Source: Telluria mixta (lineage in GTDB: Bacteria; Pseudomonadota; Gammaproteobacteria; Burkholderiales; Burkholderiaceae_D). Taken from it: a stretch of DNA of 64,000 bases. The stretch lies in contig NZ_CP119520.1 in assembly GCF_029223865.1 (NCBI RefSeq), positions 2,418,001 to 2,482,000 on the forward strand. Reading direction: 5' to 3'. The translations under genes were made by a program, and so were the position numbers. This document shows, one piece after another, positions 1 through 9,072 of this stretch. The notes under the pieces were generated by a model. It was not told where the DNA came from. It saw only the letters and a program-made list of their open reading frames with translations, and searched no databases. How positions within the stretch are numbered: position 1 is the first letter of the stretch; each line of letters starts with the position of its first letter.

Positions 1-1
1 G

Positions 2-1411
2 GCCGCCATCCTGCGCGCCGGCTATACCATCGTCAACGTCAACCCGTTGTACACGGCGCGCGAGCTGCAGCACCAGCTGAACGATTCGGGCGCGGAAGCC
101 ATCGTCGTGCTGGAAAACTTCGCGCACACCGTCGCCGAAGTCGCGCCTAACACGAAGCTCAAGCACGTCATCGTCGCCAGCATGGGCGACCTGCTGGGCG
201 TGAAGGGCCTGCTCGTCAACTTCGTCGTCCGCACCGTCAAGAAGATGGTGCCGGCGTGGTCGCTGCCGTCCGCCGTGCCGTTCAAGCGCATGCTGGCCGA
301 AGGCGCGCGCCTGTCCCGTCAACCCGTCGAGTGCGGCCATGAAGACGTCGCCTTCCTGCAGTACACGGGCGGCACGACGGGCGTGTCGAAGGGCGCGGTG
401 CTGAAGCACAGGAACGTGATCGCCAACGTGCTGCAGAACGAAGCGTGGTTCGCGCCGACGCTGGCCAAGATCCCGGCCGGCGAGACGCCGATCTTCGTGT
501 GCGCGCTGCCGCTGTACCACATCTATGCGCTGACCGTGTGCGCCCTGATGGGCCTGCGCGCGGGCGGCACGAATGTCCTGATCCCGAACCCGCGCGACAT
601 CGGCGGCTTCATCAAGGAGCTCAAGAGCTACCGCGTGAACGTCTTCCCGGCCGTGAACACGCTGTACAACGGCCTGCTCAACCATCCGGATTTCGCGAGC
701 CTGGATTTCTCGGGCCTGAAGGTCTGCCCGGGCGGCGGCATGGCCGTGCAGAAGGTCGTGGCCGACAAATGGCTCGCGGTGACGGGCGCGCCGATCGTCG
801 AGGGCTACGGCCTGTCGGAGACGTCGCCGGTGGTCGCCGCCAACCGCTGCGACATCAAGGAATTCACGGGCACGATCGGCTATGCGCTGCCGTCGACGGA
901 GCTGCGCATCATCGACGAATCGGACAACGAAGTCCCGTTCGGCACGGCCGGCGAGATCGCGGTGCGCGGCCCGCAGGTGATGGCCGGCTACTGGCAGCGT
1001 CCGGACGAGACGGCGAAGGTCATGACGCGCGACGGCTTTTTCAAGACCGGCGACATCGGCGTGATGAACGCCACCGGCGCCGTGAAGATCGTCGACCGCA
1101 AGAAGGACATGATCCTCGTGTCGGGCTTCAACGTGTACCCGAACGAAGTGGAAGACGTCGTCGCCGCGCACCCGGGCGTGCTGGAAGTGGCGTGCGTGGG
1201 CGTGCCGGACCAGCATTCGGGCGAGGCCGTCAAGCTGTACGTCGTCAAGAAGGACAAGACGCTGACCAAGGACGACCTGCTGGCCTTCTGCAAGGAGCAG
1301 TTGACGGGCTACAAGCGTCCCAAGTACGTCGAGTTCCGCGACAGCCTGCCCAAGACCAATGTCGGCAAGATCCTGCGGCGCGAACTGCGGGATGAGAAGC
1401 AGACGGCGTAA
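2..1411 (+). CDS. fadD: Long-chain fatty acid-CoA ligase, 5' truncated by window edge
   Basis: The enzyme activates fatty acids to acyl-CoA through an acyl-adenylate, the entry step of beta-oxidation, at the inner membrane. The frame is open from base 2, and the first residues (AAILRAGYTIVNVNPLYT) match the internal start of the AMP-binding domain, so the N-terminus lies outside the window. Visible motifs are the P-loop YTGGTTGVSKGA, GYGLSETSP, and the C-terminal FACS region DGFFKTGD followed by IVDRKKDMI. The C-terminus GKILRRELR carries the catalytic lysine context. About 470 residues are present of the usual ~560. A dispersed palindromic repeat follows the stop. Confidence 0.93.
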   Translation, partial: AAILRAGYTIVNVNPLYTARELQHQLNDSGAEAIVVLENFAHTVAEVAPNTKLKHVIVASMGDLLGVKGLLVNFVVRTVKKMVPAWSLPSAVPFKRMLAEGARLSRQPVECGHEDVAFLQYTGGTTGVSKGAVLKHRNVIANVLQNEAWFAPTLAKIPAGETPIFVCALPLYHIYALTVCALMGLRAGGTNVLIPNPRDIGGFIKELKSYRVNVFPAVNTLYNGLLNHPDFASLDFSGLKVCPGGGMAVQKVVADKWLAVTGAPIVEGYGLSETSPVVAANRCDIKEFTGTIGYALPSTELRIIDESDNEVPFGTAGEIAVRGPQVMAGYWQRPDETAKVMTRDGFFKTGDIGVMNATGAVKIVDRKKDMILVSGFNVYPNEVEDVVAAHPGVLEVACVGVPDQHSGEAVKLYVVKKDKTLTKDDLLAFCKEQLTGYKRPKYVEFRDSLPKTNVGKILRRELRDEKQTA

Positions 1412-1418
1412 CACCACC

Positions 1419-1524
1419 GTCATTCCCGCGCACGCGGGAATCCATGCTGAGGCACCGGAGTCGCACTATCAATATTGCGATTCCTGATGCTCAGTATGGG
1501 TCCCCGCCTCCGCGGGGACGACGT
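1419..1524. repeat. Dispersed palindromic repeat (BIME-like), copy A
   Basis: Two GC-rich hairpins enclose a longer imperfect inverted repeat. The first is ATTCCCGCG/CGCGGGAAT at 1422-1441 and the second is GTCCCCGC/GCGGGGAC at 1500-1519. The segment between them (GGAGTCGCA against TGCGATTCC) can also pair. The layout resembles the repeats at 14893-14991 and 23386-23470. It lies between the convergent fadD and phoD-like genes and may also help end transcription, although no clear T-tract follows. Confidence 0.7.
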
Positions 1525-1529
1525 AGTGG

Positions 1530-3119
1530 CTAAATCGCCGTAATCTCTACCCCAGGCTTCCCATCTTCTACCTTGAACGCCGCCAGCTCCCGCTGGACGG
1601 TCTTCGGGTCCCGCACCTCGTCCAGCCCCATGAAGCGCGTCCGCGTCTCGCCCGGGGTGATCTCCATGAGCATGTACCCGCGCTTGTCGCTGCGGCCGAA
1701 CCGGATATGCGGGTTCATCGCCACGTATTGCGACGTGCGCTGCTGCGGGCGCGAATTGGACGTGACCGACGTGCCGACGAATTCCGTCGCCACGACCGGA
1801 TTCGCGGTCGACACGGGCCGGTTGAAATCGCGCCGCAGCTCCGTCGCATAGAACGTGTGCACGTCGCCGCCCAGCACGAGCGGGTTCGCGGCGCGGGACT
1901 CCACGAGCGTGTCGAGCAGGCGCCGGCGTGCGACCGGATAACCGTCCCAGCCATCCGTCCAGAAGCGGCCGCCGTCCGGTGCCGTCACCGGGATCTGCGA
2001 CGACTGCGCCATCATCGTCTGCTGCGCGAGGACGTTCCAGCGCGCCTTCGACGACGCCAGCCCGGCCTTGAGCCACGCTTCCTGTTCGCTGCCCAGCATC
2101 GAGCGGCGCGGATCGAGCAGGGTGGGGCACGCGCGCGGCGTCACGGAATTCGAGCCGCCGATGCCCGGATGCGAGCACGCTTCCCACGCGCGGTACTGGC
2201 GGTCGTCGAGCACGTGGAAGCGCGCGAGGCGTCCCCAGTCGTAGCGCTGGAACATGCGCACGCTCGCGAAGCTCTTCGGTGGCGGCAGGCGCAGCGGCAT
2301 GTGCTCGTAAAAGGCCTGGTAGGCGGCCGCGCGCCGCTGCACGAAGGTCGGCGACAGGCGCTCGTCGCGGTCCGCGGCGTAGTCGTTCGCGACTTCGTGG
2401 TCGTCCCACGTGACGATCCACGGTGCGATCAGGTGCGCGGCCTGCAGGTCCGGGTCCGTCTTGTATTGCGCGTAGCGGCGGCGGTAGTCCGCCAGGGTGA
2501 ACGACTCGTCCTGGCGCACGATCCGTACGCCCGGCGCCGGATGCTGCAGGCGGTACGCACCCCATTCGTAGATGTAGTCGCCGAGGAAGGCGACGAGGTC
2601 CGGGTTCGCTTGCGCGAGGTAACGGTGCGCCGCATAGCTGCCGAACTCCCAGTGCTGGCACGACGCGACGGCCAGTTTCAGGCTGTCCGGCATGCTGTCC
2701 GGCGCGGGCGCCGTGCGCGTGCGGCCGACGGGGCTGACGGCGTCGCCCAGCATGAAGCGGTACCAGTACCAGCGTGCCGGTTCCAGGCCGCGCACGTCGA
2801 CGCGCACGCTGTGCGCCAGTTCCGGCGTCGCGACGGCGGTGCCCCGCGCGGCGATCTTGCGGAACGCGCCATCGTGCGCCACTTCCCAGCGCAGGGTGAG
2901 CGCGAGCGGCGGCGTTTTCGTCGCATCGAGCGGATCGGGGGCGATGCGCGTCCACAGGATCACGGAATCGGGCAGGGGAGAGCCCGACGCGACGCCGAGG
3001 CTGAACGGGTACCCGGCCGCGTTCGACGGCTTTGCGAGCAGCAGCGACGACGATGCCGCAGTGGAAGCACCCACCAGCCGCGCGGCGTTCAGCAGGAACA
3101 GACGGCGCGGCCAGGTCAT
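1530..3119 (-). CDS. PhoD-like alkaline phosphatase / phosphodiesterase
   Basis: This 529-aa protein belongs to the PhoD metallophosphatase family, which releases phosphate from mono- or diesters outside the cytoplasm. An N-terminal RR-containing stretch (PRRLFLLNAARL) and a hydrophobic Ala/Ser segment suggest a Tat signal. Metal-site motifs follow in family order: GDYIYEWG (about 185), TWDDHEVANDYA (about 240), LDDRQYR (about 300) and LGGDVHTFY (about 415). The start lies 16 bp after the stop of the thioesterase gene on the same strand, so the two probably share a transcript. No Pho box was identified. Confidence 0.88.
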   Translation of the reverse strand: MTWPRRLFLLNAARLVGASTAASSSLLLAKPSNAAGYPFSLGVASGSPLPDSVILWTRIAPDPLDATKTPPLALTLRWEVAHDGAFRKIAARGTAVATPELAHSVRVDVRGLEPARWYWYRFMLGDAVSPVGRTRTAPAPDSMPDSLKLAVASCQHWEFGSYAAHRYLAQANPDLVAFLGDYIYEWGAYRLQHPAPGVRIVRQDESFTLADYRRRYAQYKTDPDLQAAHLIAPWIVTWDDHEVANDYAADRDERLSPTFVQRRAAAYQAFYEHMPLRLPPPKSFASVRMFQRYDWGRLARFHVLDDRQYRAWEACSHPGIGGSNSVTPRACPTLLDPRRSMLGSEQEAWLKAGLASSKARWNVLAQQTMMAQSSQIPVTAPDGGRFWTDGWDGYPVARRRLLDTLVESRAANPLVLGGDVHTFYATELRRDFNRPVSTANPVVATEFVGTSVTSNSRPQQRTSQYVAMNPHIRFGRSDKRGYMLMEITPGETRTRFMGLDEVRDPKTVQRELAAFKVEDGKPGVEITAI

Positions 3120-3135
3120 CTGATGGCGGCCGTGT

Positions 3136-3576
3136 TTACTCGGCGATCAGCGATTCCAGCGGCGGCAACTGGCGCGGCTTGCGGTCCGGGCCCGTGGCGA
3201 CATAGGTCAGCGTCGCTTCCGTCACCTTGACGACGTCCGTCTGCAGGCGGTTGCGCTCCGCATAGACCTCGACGTAGACGGTGATCGACGTATTGCCGAC
3301 CTTGACAATGTCGGCATAGAACGACAGCAGGTCGCCCACGAACACGGGATTCTTGAACACGAAGGAATTCACGGCGATGGTGGCAACGCGGCCGTTCGCG
3401 CGGCGCACGGCCGGCAGGGAGCCGGCCACATCGACCTGGGCCATGATCCAGCCGCCGAACACGTCCCCGTACACGTTGGCATCGGACGGGGCGGGCATCA
3501 TCCGCAGCACGGGCATCTTTCCTTCAGGCAGGCGGGTGATGGACGGGGTGGTGTTTACAGGCTGGGTCATCTTCAT
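3136..3576 (-). CDS. Acyl-CoA thioesterase, hotdog fold (YciA-like)
   Basis: The 146-aa hotdog-fold protein probably hydrolyses acyl-CoA thioesters. The segment from SDANVYGDVFGGWIMAQVD is the classic YciA/BACH pattern, with the catalytic Asp in NVYGDVFGG. The frame is open further upstream, but the ATG at 3576 is preferred: it begins just before the conserved domain and is preceded by a GAGA-type ribosome site. An ATG two codons on is possible. It diverges from the ABC exporter gene and sits upstream of the phosphatase gene on the same strand. Confidence 0.88.
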   Translation of the reverse strand: MKMTQPVNTTPSITRLPEGKMPVLRMMPAPSDANVYGDVFGGWIMAQVDVAGSLPAVRRANGRVATIAVNSFVFKNPVFVGDLLSFYADIVKVGNTSITVYVEVYAERNRLQTDVVKVTEATLTYVATGPDRKPRQLPPLESLIAE

Positions 3577-3631
3577 TTCTCGGTAAAGGCTACAATCCTC
3601 TCGATTGAACCATAAAACCTCGAGCCCTGCC

Positions 3632-5479
3632 ATGCGACGCTCCTCTCCGAATTCCCTGCCGCCCCCATCCGATCCGAACACCAAACGGAACGACTGGGCC
3701 ACCATCGGCACGCTGCTGCCCTACCTGTGGGTCTATAAATGGCGCGTGCTGGCCGCACTGATCTGCCTCGTCGGCGCCAAGATGGCCAACGTGGGCGTGC
3801 CGCTCGTGCTGAAAAAGCTCATCGACGCGCTGACGATCAGCCCCTCCGATCCGCACGCGCTGCTCGTGCTGCCGCTCGGCGCGCTGGTCGCGTACGGTGC
3901 GCTGCGCTTTTCGACGACGCTGTTCACCGAGCTGCGCGAATTCCTGTTCGCGCGCGTGACGCAGCGCGCCGTGCGCACGATCGCCCTGAAAGTGTTCCGG
4001 CACCTGCATGCGCTGTCGCTGCGCTTCCACCTGAACCGCCAGACGGGGGGCATGACGCGCGACATCGAGCGCGGCACGCGCGGCGTCAGCTCGCTCGTGT
4101 CGTACTCCCTGTTCTCGATCCTGCCGACGCTCGTCGAGATCACGCTGGTGCTGGGCTACCTCGGCACGCATTACGACGCCTGGTTCGCGGGCATCACGGC
4201 CATTGCGCTCGTCACCTACATCACGTTCACCGTCACCGTGACGGAATGGCGCACGCACTTCCGCCGCACGATGAACGACCTGGATTCGAAGGCGAACACG
4301 AAGGCGATCGATTCGCTGATCAACTACGAGACGGTGAAATACTTCGGCAACGAGGACTACGAGGCGAAGCGCTACGACGAAGGGCTGCAGAAGTACGAGC
4401 AGGCGGCCGTGCGCTCGCAGACGTCGCTGTCGTTCCTGAATACGGGCCAATCCCTGATCATCGCGGCGGCCGTCACGGCGATCCTGTGGCGTGCGACGCA
4501 GGGCGTGATCGACAAGACGATGACGCTGGGCGACCTCGTGCTCGTGAACTCCTTCATGATCCAGCTGTACATCCCGCTCAACTTCCTCGGCGTGATCTAC
4601 CGCGAGATCAAGCAGAGCCTCGCGGACATGGAGCGTCTGTTCGGTCTCCTCGAACAGAACCGCGAAGTGGCGGATTCGCCGGACGCGCGACCCCTTGTGA
4701 CGCATGGCGCGAAAGTGGAGTTCGCGCACGTGGAATTCAGCTATGAGCCGAAACGCCAGATCCTGTTCGACGTCGACTTCACGATCCCGCCAGGCACGAC
4801 GACCGCCGTCGTGGGCCACAGCGGCTCGGGCAAGTCGACCTTGTCGCGCCTGCTGTTCCGCTTCTACGACGTGCAGCAGGGCGCGATCCGCATCGACGGG
4901 CAAGATGTGAAGAACGTGACCCAGGATTCGTTGCGCCACGCGATCGGCATCGTCCCGCAGGACACGGTGCTGTTCAACGACACCATCGAATACAACATCG
5001 CCTACGGCCGTCCGGGCGCGAGCCGCGCGGACATCGTGGCCGCGGCGCGTGCGGCGTCGATCCACGACTTCATCGAAAGCCTGCCGGACGGCTATGCGAC
5101 AATGGTGGGTGAACGCGGCCTCAAACTGTCGGGCGGCGAGAAGCAGCGGGTGGCCATCGCGCGTACGCTGCTGAAGAATCCCGCGATCCTGATCTTCGAC
5201 GAGGCGACGTCTGCGCTCGATTCGAAGTCGGAGCAGGCGATCCAGGCGCAGCTGAAGGAAATCGCGAAGCAGAGAACCACGCTCGTCATCGCGCACCGCC
5301 TGTCGACCATCGCGGACGCCCACCAGATCCTCGTGCTCGACCACGGCCGCATCGTCGAGCGGGGCACGCACGCGGCCCTGATCGCGGCGGACGGCCTGTA
5401 CAGGCAGATGTGGGACCGCCAGCAGGCAAGGCAGGACGAGGACCTGGCGTCACCGCCGGTCGAAGTGGTACAAGATTAA
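3632..5479 (+). CDS. ATM1/ABCB-type ABC exporter, fused permease and ATPase
   Basis: This half-transporter has about six N-terminal membrane helices and a C-terminal ATPase. Walker A is GHSGSGKST, the Q-loop VPQD, the signature LSGGEKQRVAIAR, Walker B ILIFDEATSALDS, and the H-loop IAHRLSTI. The sequence resembles the ATM1/HMT1 (ABCB7-like) group, which exports glutathione-linked sulfur or metal species, rather than MsbA; the substrate cannot be told from sequence. The frame also opens at a TTG at 3605. The ATG at 3632 is chosen because a TACAAT -10-like hexamer at 3591-3596 would leave almost no leader for the TTG. The Kdo hydroxylase starts 12 bp after the stop. Confidence 0.88.
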   Translation: MRRSSPNSLPPPSDPNTKRNDWATIGTLLPYLWVYKWRVLAALICLVGAKMANVGVPLVLKKLIDALTISPSDPHALLVLPLGALVAYGALRFSTTLFTELREFLFARVTQRAVRTIALKVFRHLHALSLRFHLNRQTGGMTRDIERGTRGVSSLVSYSLFSILPTLVEITLVLGYLGTHYDAWFAGITAIALVTYITFTVTVTEWRTHFRRTMNDLDSKANTKAIDSLINYETVKYFGNEDYEAKRYDEGLQKYEQAAVRSQTSLSFLNTGQSLIIAAAVTAILWRATQGVIDKTMTLGDLVLVNSFMIQLYIPLNFLGVIYREIKQSLADMERLFGLLEQNREVADSPDARPLVTHGAKVEFAHVEFSYEPKRQILFDVDFTIPPGTTTAVVGHSGSGKSTLSRLLFRFYDVQQGAIRIDGQDVKNVTQDSLRHAIGIVPQDTVLFNDTIEYNIAYGRPGASRADIVAAARAASIHDFIESLPDGYATMVGERGLKLSGGEKQRVAIARTLLKNPAILIFDEATSALDSKSEQAIQAQLKEIAKQRTTLVIAHRLSTIADAHQILVLDHGRIVERGTHAALIAADGLYRQMWDRQQARQDEDLASPPVEVVQD

Positions 5480-5491
5480 GGATTGAACAGG

Positions 5492-6364
5492 ATGGAAAAA
5501 CAGATCGTCGAGATCGACATGGCCGACGTCGGCCACGGCAACCCGGCCTGGATCGCCGCGCTGGAAGCGGGCAAGGTGCTGTACTTCCCCAACTTCGCAC
5601 AGCATGGCTTCGCGCCGCAAAAGGAAGAGCTGGCGCTGTTCCGCGAAGACATCCGCGACCCGAAGACCCGCAACATCAGCCTGTCCACGAGCGGCGACCT
5701 GAAAGGCGTCGTCGGCGACGATGCGACGAAGGCGCTGATGGCCGGGATGATCGGGCGCTTCCGCGCCGAAGCCGAGAGCCTGCTGGGCAACCTGGTGCCG
5801 CGCTACGGCGAACACCTGCGCCGCGGCGCGACGAGCTTCCGACCTTCCGTCGTGCAGAACCGCGTGCAGTCGTGGCGCGCCGACGACCGCCGCATGCACG
5901 TGGACGCCTTCCCGTCGCGCCCGAACTACGGCGAGCGCCTGCTGCGCGTATTCACCAACGTGAACCTGGAAGGCGAACCGCGCGTGTGGCGCGTGGGCGA
6001 ACCGTTCGAGGACGTGGCGCGCCGCTTCCTGCCGAAAGTAAAACCGTATTCGGCATGGCAGGCGAAGGTGCTGAATGCGCTGCACGTGACGAAGTCGCTG
6101 CGCAGCGAATACGACCACATCATGCTGCAGCTGCACGACGCGATGAAGTCGGACCTCGACTACCAGAAGAATGCGCCGCAGGTCACGTTCAACTTCCCGC
6201 CCGGCTGCGCGTGGGTGTGCTTCTCGGACCAGACCTCGCACGCCGTGATGGCGGGGCAGTACATGATGGAGCACACGCTGCAGTTGTCGCCCATGCACCA
6301 GTACGACAAGGATGCGAGTCCGCTGGCGATTCTCACGCGGATGCAGGGGCATGCATTGGTGTGA
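5492..6364 (+). CDS. kdoO: Kdo 3-hydroxylase (Fe(II)/2-oxoglutarate dioxygenase)
   Basis: The 290-aa protein matches the Kdo_hydroxy family, which oxidises the outer Kdo sugar of lipopolysaccharide to Ko and so stabilises the inner core. The iron-binding H-x-D is visible in MHVDAFPSRPNYGERLLRV, and a distal histidine in FSDQTSHAVMAGQYMMEHT. The central SLRSEYDHIMLQLHD is also family-typical. The start ATG follows AAGGA with a 9-nt spacer; a TTG nine bases upstream is in frame but has no ribosome site. It is probably cotranscribed with the preceding ABC exporter. Confidence 0.88.
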   Translation: MEKQIVEIDMADVGHGNPAWIAALEAGKVLYFPNFAQHGFAPQKEELALFREDIRDPKTRNISLSTSGDLKGVVGDDATKALMAGMIGRFRAEAESLLGNLVPRYGEHLRRGATSFRPSVVQNRVQSWRADDRRMHVDAFPSRPNYGERLLRVFTNVNLEGEPRVWRVGEPFEDVARRFLPKVKPYSAWQAKVLNALHVTKSLRSEYDHIMLQLHDAMKSDLDYQKNAPQVTFNFPPGCAWVCFSDQTSHAVMAGQYMMEHTLQLSPMHQYDKDASPLAILTRMQGHALV

Positions 6365-6370
6365 CCGCGT

Positions 6371-7264
6371 TCAGATGAGCAGCAACTCCTTCCCCCGCAC
6401 CCTTAAAATATCCGCCACTCGCGCCGCCACCGGCGACAGGTAACCGTTCTTTCGATACGCGAGCCCGAGCCGCCGCTTCATCTGCGCCTCGGGCAGCACC
6501 ACCTCGCGCACGCGCGCGCGCCCGGACACGAGGTTGAAGCGGGTGACGAACCCCAGCAGCGGCGTCGTCTCCAGCATCGGCAGGATCCAGTTCAGCACGT
6601 TCGATTCGATCTGCACGTCCGGCCGCGGCAGGCCGTGCCGCTCGAAGGTCTGGTCGATCCATTGGCGCGACGCCACCGACCGCGCCGGCAGCATCCATTT
6701 GTAGTGCACGAGGTCCGCGAGCGTGCGCGGCGCGTCGAACACGGGGTGGTGCGGGCCCGCCATCACGACCACGGTGTCTTCCGCGATCTGCTCGCTGACG
6801 ATGTCCGGATCGCCGTCCAGCATCGGCCCGACGACGAGGTCGATTTCGCCGTCGCGCAGACTGGCCAGCAGGTTGTCGTTCATCGCGACGGCGAGGGTGA
6901 CCGTGATCGCGGGCGCCTCGGCCAGCAGCTGCGCGAACACGGCCGGCATCAGGTGCTCGGCCATCGTCGGCACGCAGCCGATGCGGACCTGGCCCTGCAG
7001 GCCGCCGGCGTGGTCGCGCATCTCGCGCGCCGTTTCTTCCACCATCAGCGCCATCTGGCGCGTGCGTTTCAGCAGCACGTGGCCGGCGGCCGTCAGGCGC
7101 ATGCCGCGGCCATCCTTTTCGAACAGCCGGGAGCCCAGCGATTCTTCGAGCCGGTCGATGCATTTCGTCAGCGCCGGCTGGGTGCGGTGCACGCGTTCGG
7201 CGGCGCGTGCCAGATTGCCTTCGGTGGCGATGACTTCGAAATACTTCAGGTCGCGGAAGTCCAT
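6371..7264 (-). CDS. LysR-family transcriptional regulator
   Basis: The 297-aa protein has an N-terminal winged helix (DLKYFEVIATEGNLARAAERV, then TQPALTKCIDRLEE) and a C-terminal inducer-binding domain starting near residue 90. The ATG at 7264 is preceded by AGGA at a good distance; the open frame upstream is AT-rich non-coding sequence. It is divergent from the RraA-dehydrogenase-MFS-porin genes, the usual arrangement for a LysR activator of the neighbouring catabolic genes. The inducer is unknown. Confidence 0.9.
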   Translation of the reverse strand: MDFRDLKYFEVIATEGNLARAAERVHRTQPALTKCIDRLEESLGSRLFEKDGRGMRLTAAGHVLLKRTRQMALMVEETAREMRDHAGGLQGQVRIGCVPTMAEHLMPAVFAQLLAEAPAITVTLAVAMNDNLLASLRDGEIDLVVGPMLDGDPDIVSEQIAEDTVVVMAGPHHPVFDAPRTLADLVHYKWMLPARSVASRQWIDQTFERHGLPRPDVQIESNVLNWILPMLETTPLLGFVTRFNLVSGRARVREVVLPEAQMKRRLGLAYRKNGYLSPVAARVADILRVRGKELLLI

Positions 7265-7275
7265 GACATATTCCT

Positions 7276-7353
7276 GAAAGTTTAGGATTTTCAAAATTAA
7301 GTGAATATACATTATGGATGGCCATTCCTATACTCGTTTCAACTAAAACTTTC
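7276..7353. promoter_or_regulatory. Divergent control region between lysR and rraA-like genes
   Basis: The AT-rich gap holds a widely spaced inverted repeat (GAAAGTTT at 7276-7283, AAACTTTC at 7346-7353) and a near-palindrome GGATGGCCATTCC at 7316-7328. A TATACT -10-like hexamer lies at 7329-7334. Both symmetric elements are candidate LysR contacts. Assignment is by inspection only. Confidence 0.45.
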
Positions 7354-7368
7354 CAACGAGGAGACCTC

Positions 7369-8064
7369 ATGAGCCAGTCCACTCCACCCGACGTGATCCG
7401 CGACATCCAGCGGGTCGATTCCGCCCTGGTCGCGCGCGCCGCCCGCTATCCCTCGTCCATCCTGGCCGATGTCGCCGGCCGCCGCGGCGCGCTGTCCAGC
7501 CGCATCGCGCCGCTGGCGCCAACCATGCGCCTGGCCGGACCGGCGCTGACGATCGAGGTCCGCCCCGGCGACAACCTGATGATCCACGCGGCGATGGCGC
7601 TCGCGAAACCCGGGGACGTGCTCGTCATCGACGGCAAGGGTGACGAATCCTGCGCGCTGATGGGCGAGATCATGGTCTCGCAATGCATGGCGATCGGTAT
7701 CGCCGGCGTCATCGTGTACGGCGCCGTGCGCGACACGGAAGCGATCCGCGACCTGGGCTTCCCGATGTACGCCATCGGCGCGAACCCCAACGGGCCGTCG
7801 AAACTGGTGCCGGGCCGGATCAACTGGCCGGTGTCGGTGGGCGGCGTGACCGTCAACCCGGGCGACCTGATCGTGGCCGATGGCGACGGTGTCGTCGCCG
7901 TCGAACCGGCCAAGGTGCCGACCGTGCTGCAGCTGGCGGAAAAGAAGCTGGCCGACGAGACGGCGCGCCTGGAAGGCATCCGCAGCGGTGCCCAGCTGCG
8001 CCCGACGTGGCTCGACGCGGCGCTGCGCAAGGCCGGCGTGCTGGCCGAAGGAGAGACGCTGTGA
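7369..8064 (+). CDS. RraA-family aldolase/decarboxylase-like protein
   Basis: The 231-aa protein belongs to the RraA/HMG-aldolase family (4-carboxy-4-hydroxy-2-oxoadipate aldolase or oxaloacetate decarboxylase-like), divalent-metal enzymes that cleave or decarboxylate 2-oxo acids. The family motif GVIVYGAVRDTEAIRDLGFP is present, with its conserved R-D pair. The start follows GAGGAG at 7359. The stop overlaps the GTG start of the dehydrogenase by four bases. Because the neighbour is a dehydrogenase and not ribonuclease-linked, a metabolic role is far more likely than RNase E inhibition. Confidence 0.82.
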   Translation: MSQSTPPDVIRDIQRVDSALVARAARYPSSILADVAGRRGALSSRIAPLAPTMRLAGPALTIEVRPGDNLMIHAAMALAKPGDVLVIDGKGDESCALMGEIMVSQCMAIGIAGVIVYGAVRDTEAIRDLGFPMYAIGANPNGPSKLVPGRINWPVSVGGVTVNPGDLIVADGDGVVAVEPAKVPTVLQLAEKKLADETARLEGIRSGAQLRPTWLDAALRKAGVLAEGETL

Positions 8065-9008
8065 GCGCCGTCCTCGCCCCGCAAGTCCGCAGGGACGTCA
8101 TCATCGTGACCGGCGCCGACCTGGCCGAACAGGCGGTCGAGCTGCTGGCCGGCTTCGACCTCGTCTATGCCGGCAAGACGCCCGACGAAGACCAACTGGT
8201 CGCGCTGTGCACCGAGCACCAGCCGGTCGCGATCATCGTGCGCTACGGCCGCATCACGGCGCGCGTGATCGACGCGAGCCCGCGCCTGCGCGTGATCTCC
8301 AAGCACGGCAGCGGCACCGACAACATCGACAAGACCGCGGCCGCCGCGCGCGGTATCGCGGTCAAGGCAGCCGTCGGCGCCAATGCGCCGGCCGTGGCCG
8401 AGCATGCGTGGGCCCTGATCCTCGCGTGCGCCAAGAACGTCTCAGCGCTGGACCAGCGCATGCACGATGGTCACTGGGACAAGGCGACGCATAAGAGCCT
8501 GGAACTGCGCGGGCGTACGCTGGGCCTCGTGGGCCTGGGCGCGATCGGCGCGCGCGTCGCCGCGGTCGGCCGCGCGATGGAGATGACCGTGATCGCGCAC
8601 GACCCGTTTGCGAAGGCCGCGCCGGAGGGCGTCGCGCTGCTGCCGCTGGCGGACGTCATCGCGCAAGCCGACGTGCTGTCGCTGCACTGCCCGCTCACGC
8701 AGGACAACGCCAACATGCTGAACGCGGCGACCCTCGCGACGATGCGCCCCGGCGCCATCGTCGTGAACACGGCGCGCGGCGGGCTGATCGACGAGGCGGC
8801 CCTCGCGGACGCGCTGAAGAGCGGCGCCCTGCGCGCGGCAGGCCTGGACAGTTTCCAGGTCGAGCCGTTCGCCGCCGGCCACCCGTTCACGGCGATCCCG
8901 AACGCGATCCTGTCGCCGCACATCGGCGGCGTGACGGGCGACGCCTACGTCGGCATGGGCACAGCCGCGGCGCGCAACGTGCTGACGGTTCTTGAACAGC
9001 CGGCCTGA
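8061..9008 (+). CDS. D-2-hydroxyacid dehydrogenase (NAD-binding)
   Basis: The 315-aa protein is a D-isomer-specific 2-hydroxyacid dehydrogenase of the SerA/GhrB type, interconverting a 2-hydroxy acid and its 2-oxo acid. The Rossmann motif is GLVGLGAIGARVA (about 150). Catalytic elements are NTARGGLIDE (substrate Arg), the Glu in DSFQVEP, and the His in LSPHIGG. No regulatory ACT domain is present. The GTG at 8061 overlaps the previous stop (GTGA) and follows AAGGAG, so translation is probably coupled. The substrate is probably the acid handled by the RraA-like enzyme. Confidence 0.87.
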   Translation: MSAVLAPQVRRDVIIVTGADLAEQAVELLAGFDLVYAGKTPDEDQLVALCTEHQPVAIIVRYGRITARVIDASPRLRVISKHGSGTDNIDKTAAAARGIAVKAAVGANAPAVAEHAWALILACAKNVSALDQRMHDGHWDKATHKSLELRGRTLGLVGLGAIGARVAAVGRAMEMTVIAHDPFAKAAPEGVALLPLADVIAQADVLSLHCPLTQDNANMLNAATLATMRPGAIVVNTARGGLIDEAALADALKSGALRAAGLDSFQVEPFAAGHPFTAIPNAILSPHIGGVTGDAYVGMGTAAARNVLTVLEQPA

Positions 9009-9072
9009 CACCGGAAAACAACGACAAGCGCGCACCAAGACGCGCATAACGATTACAGTATTGGAGACGACC

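Noticed and set aside
3577..3711. N-terminal extension of the acyl-CoA thioesterase
   Set aside because: The extra residues overlap the divergent ABC gene, match no family feature and lack a ribosome site.
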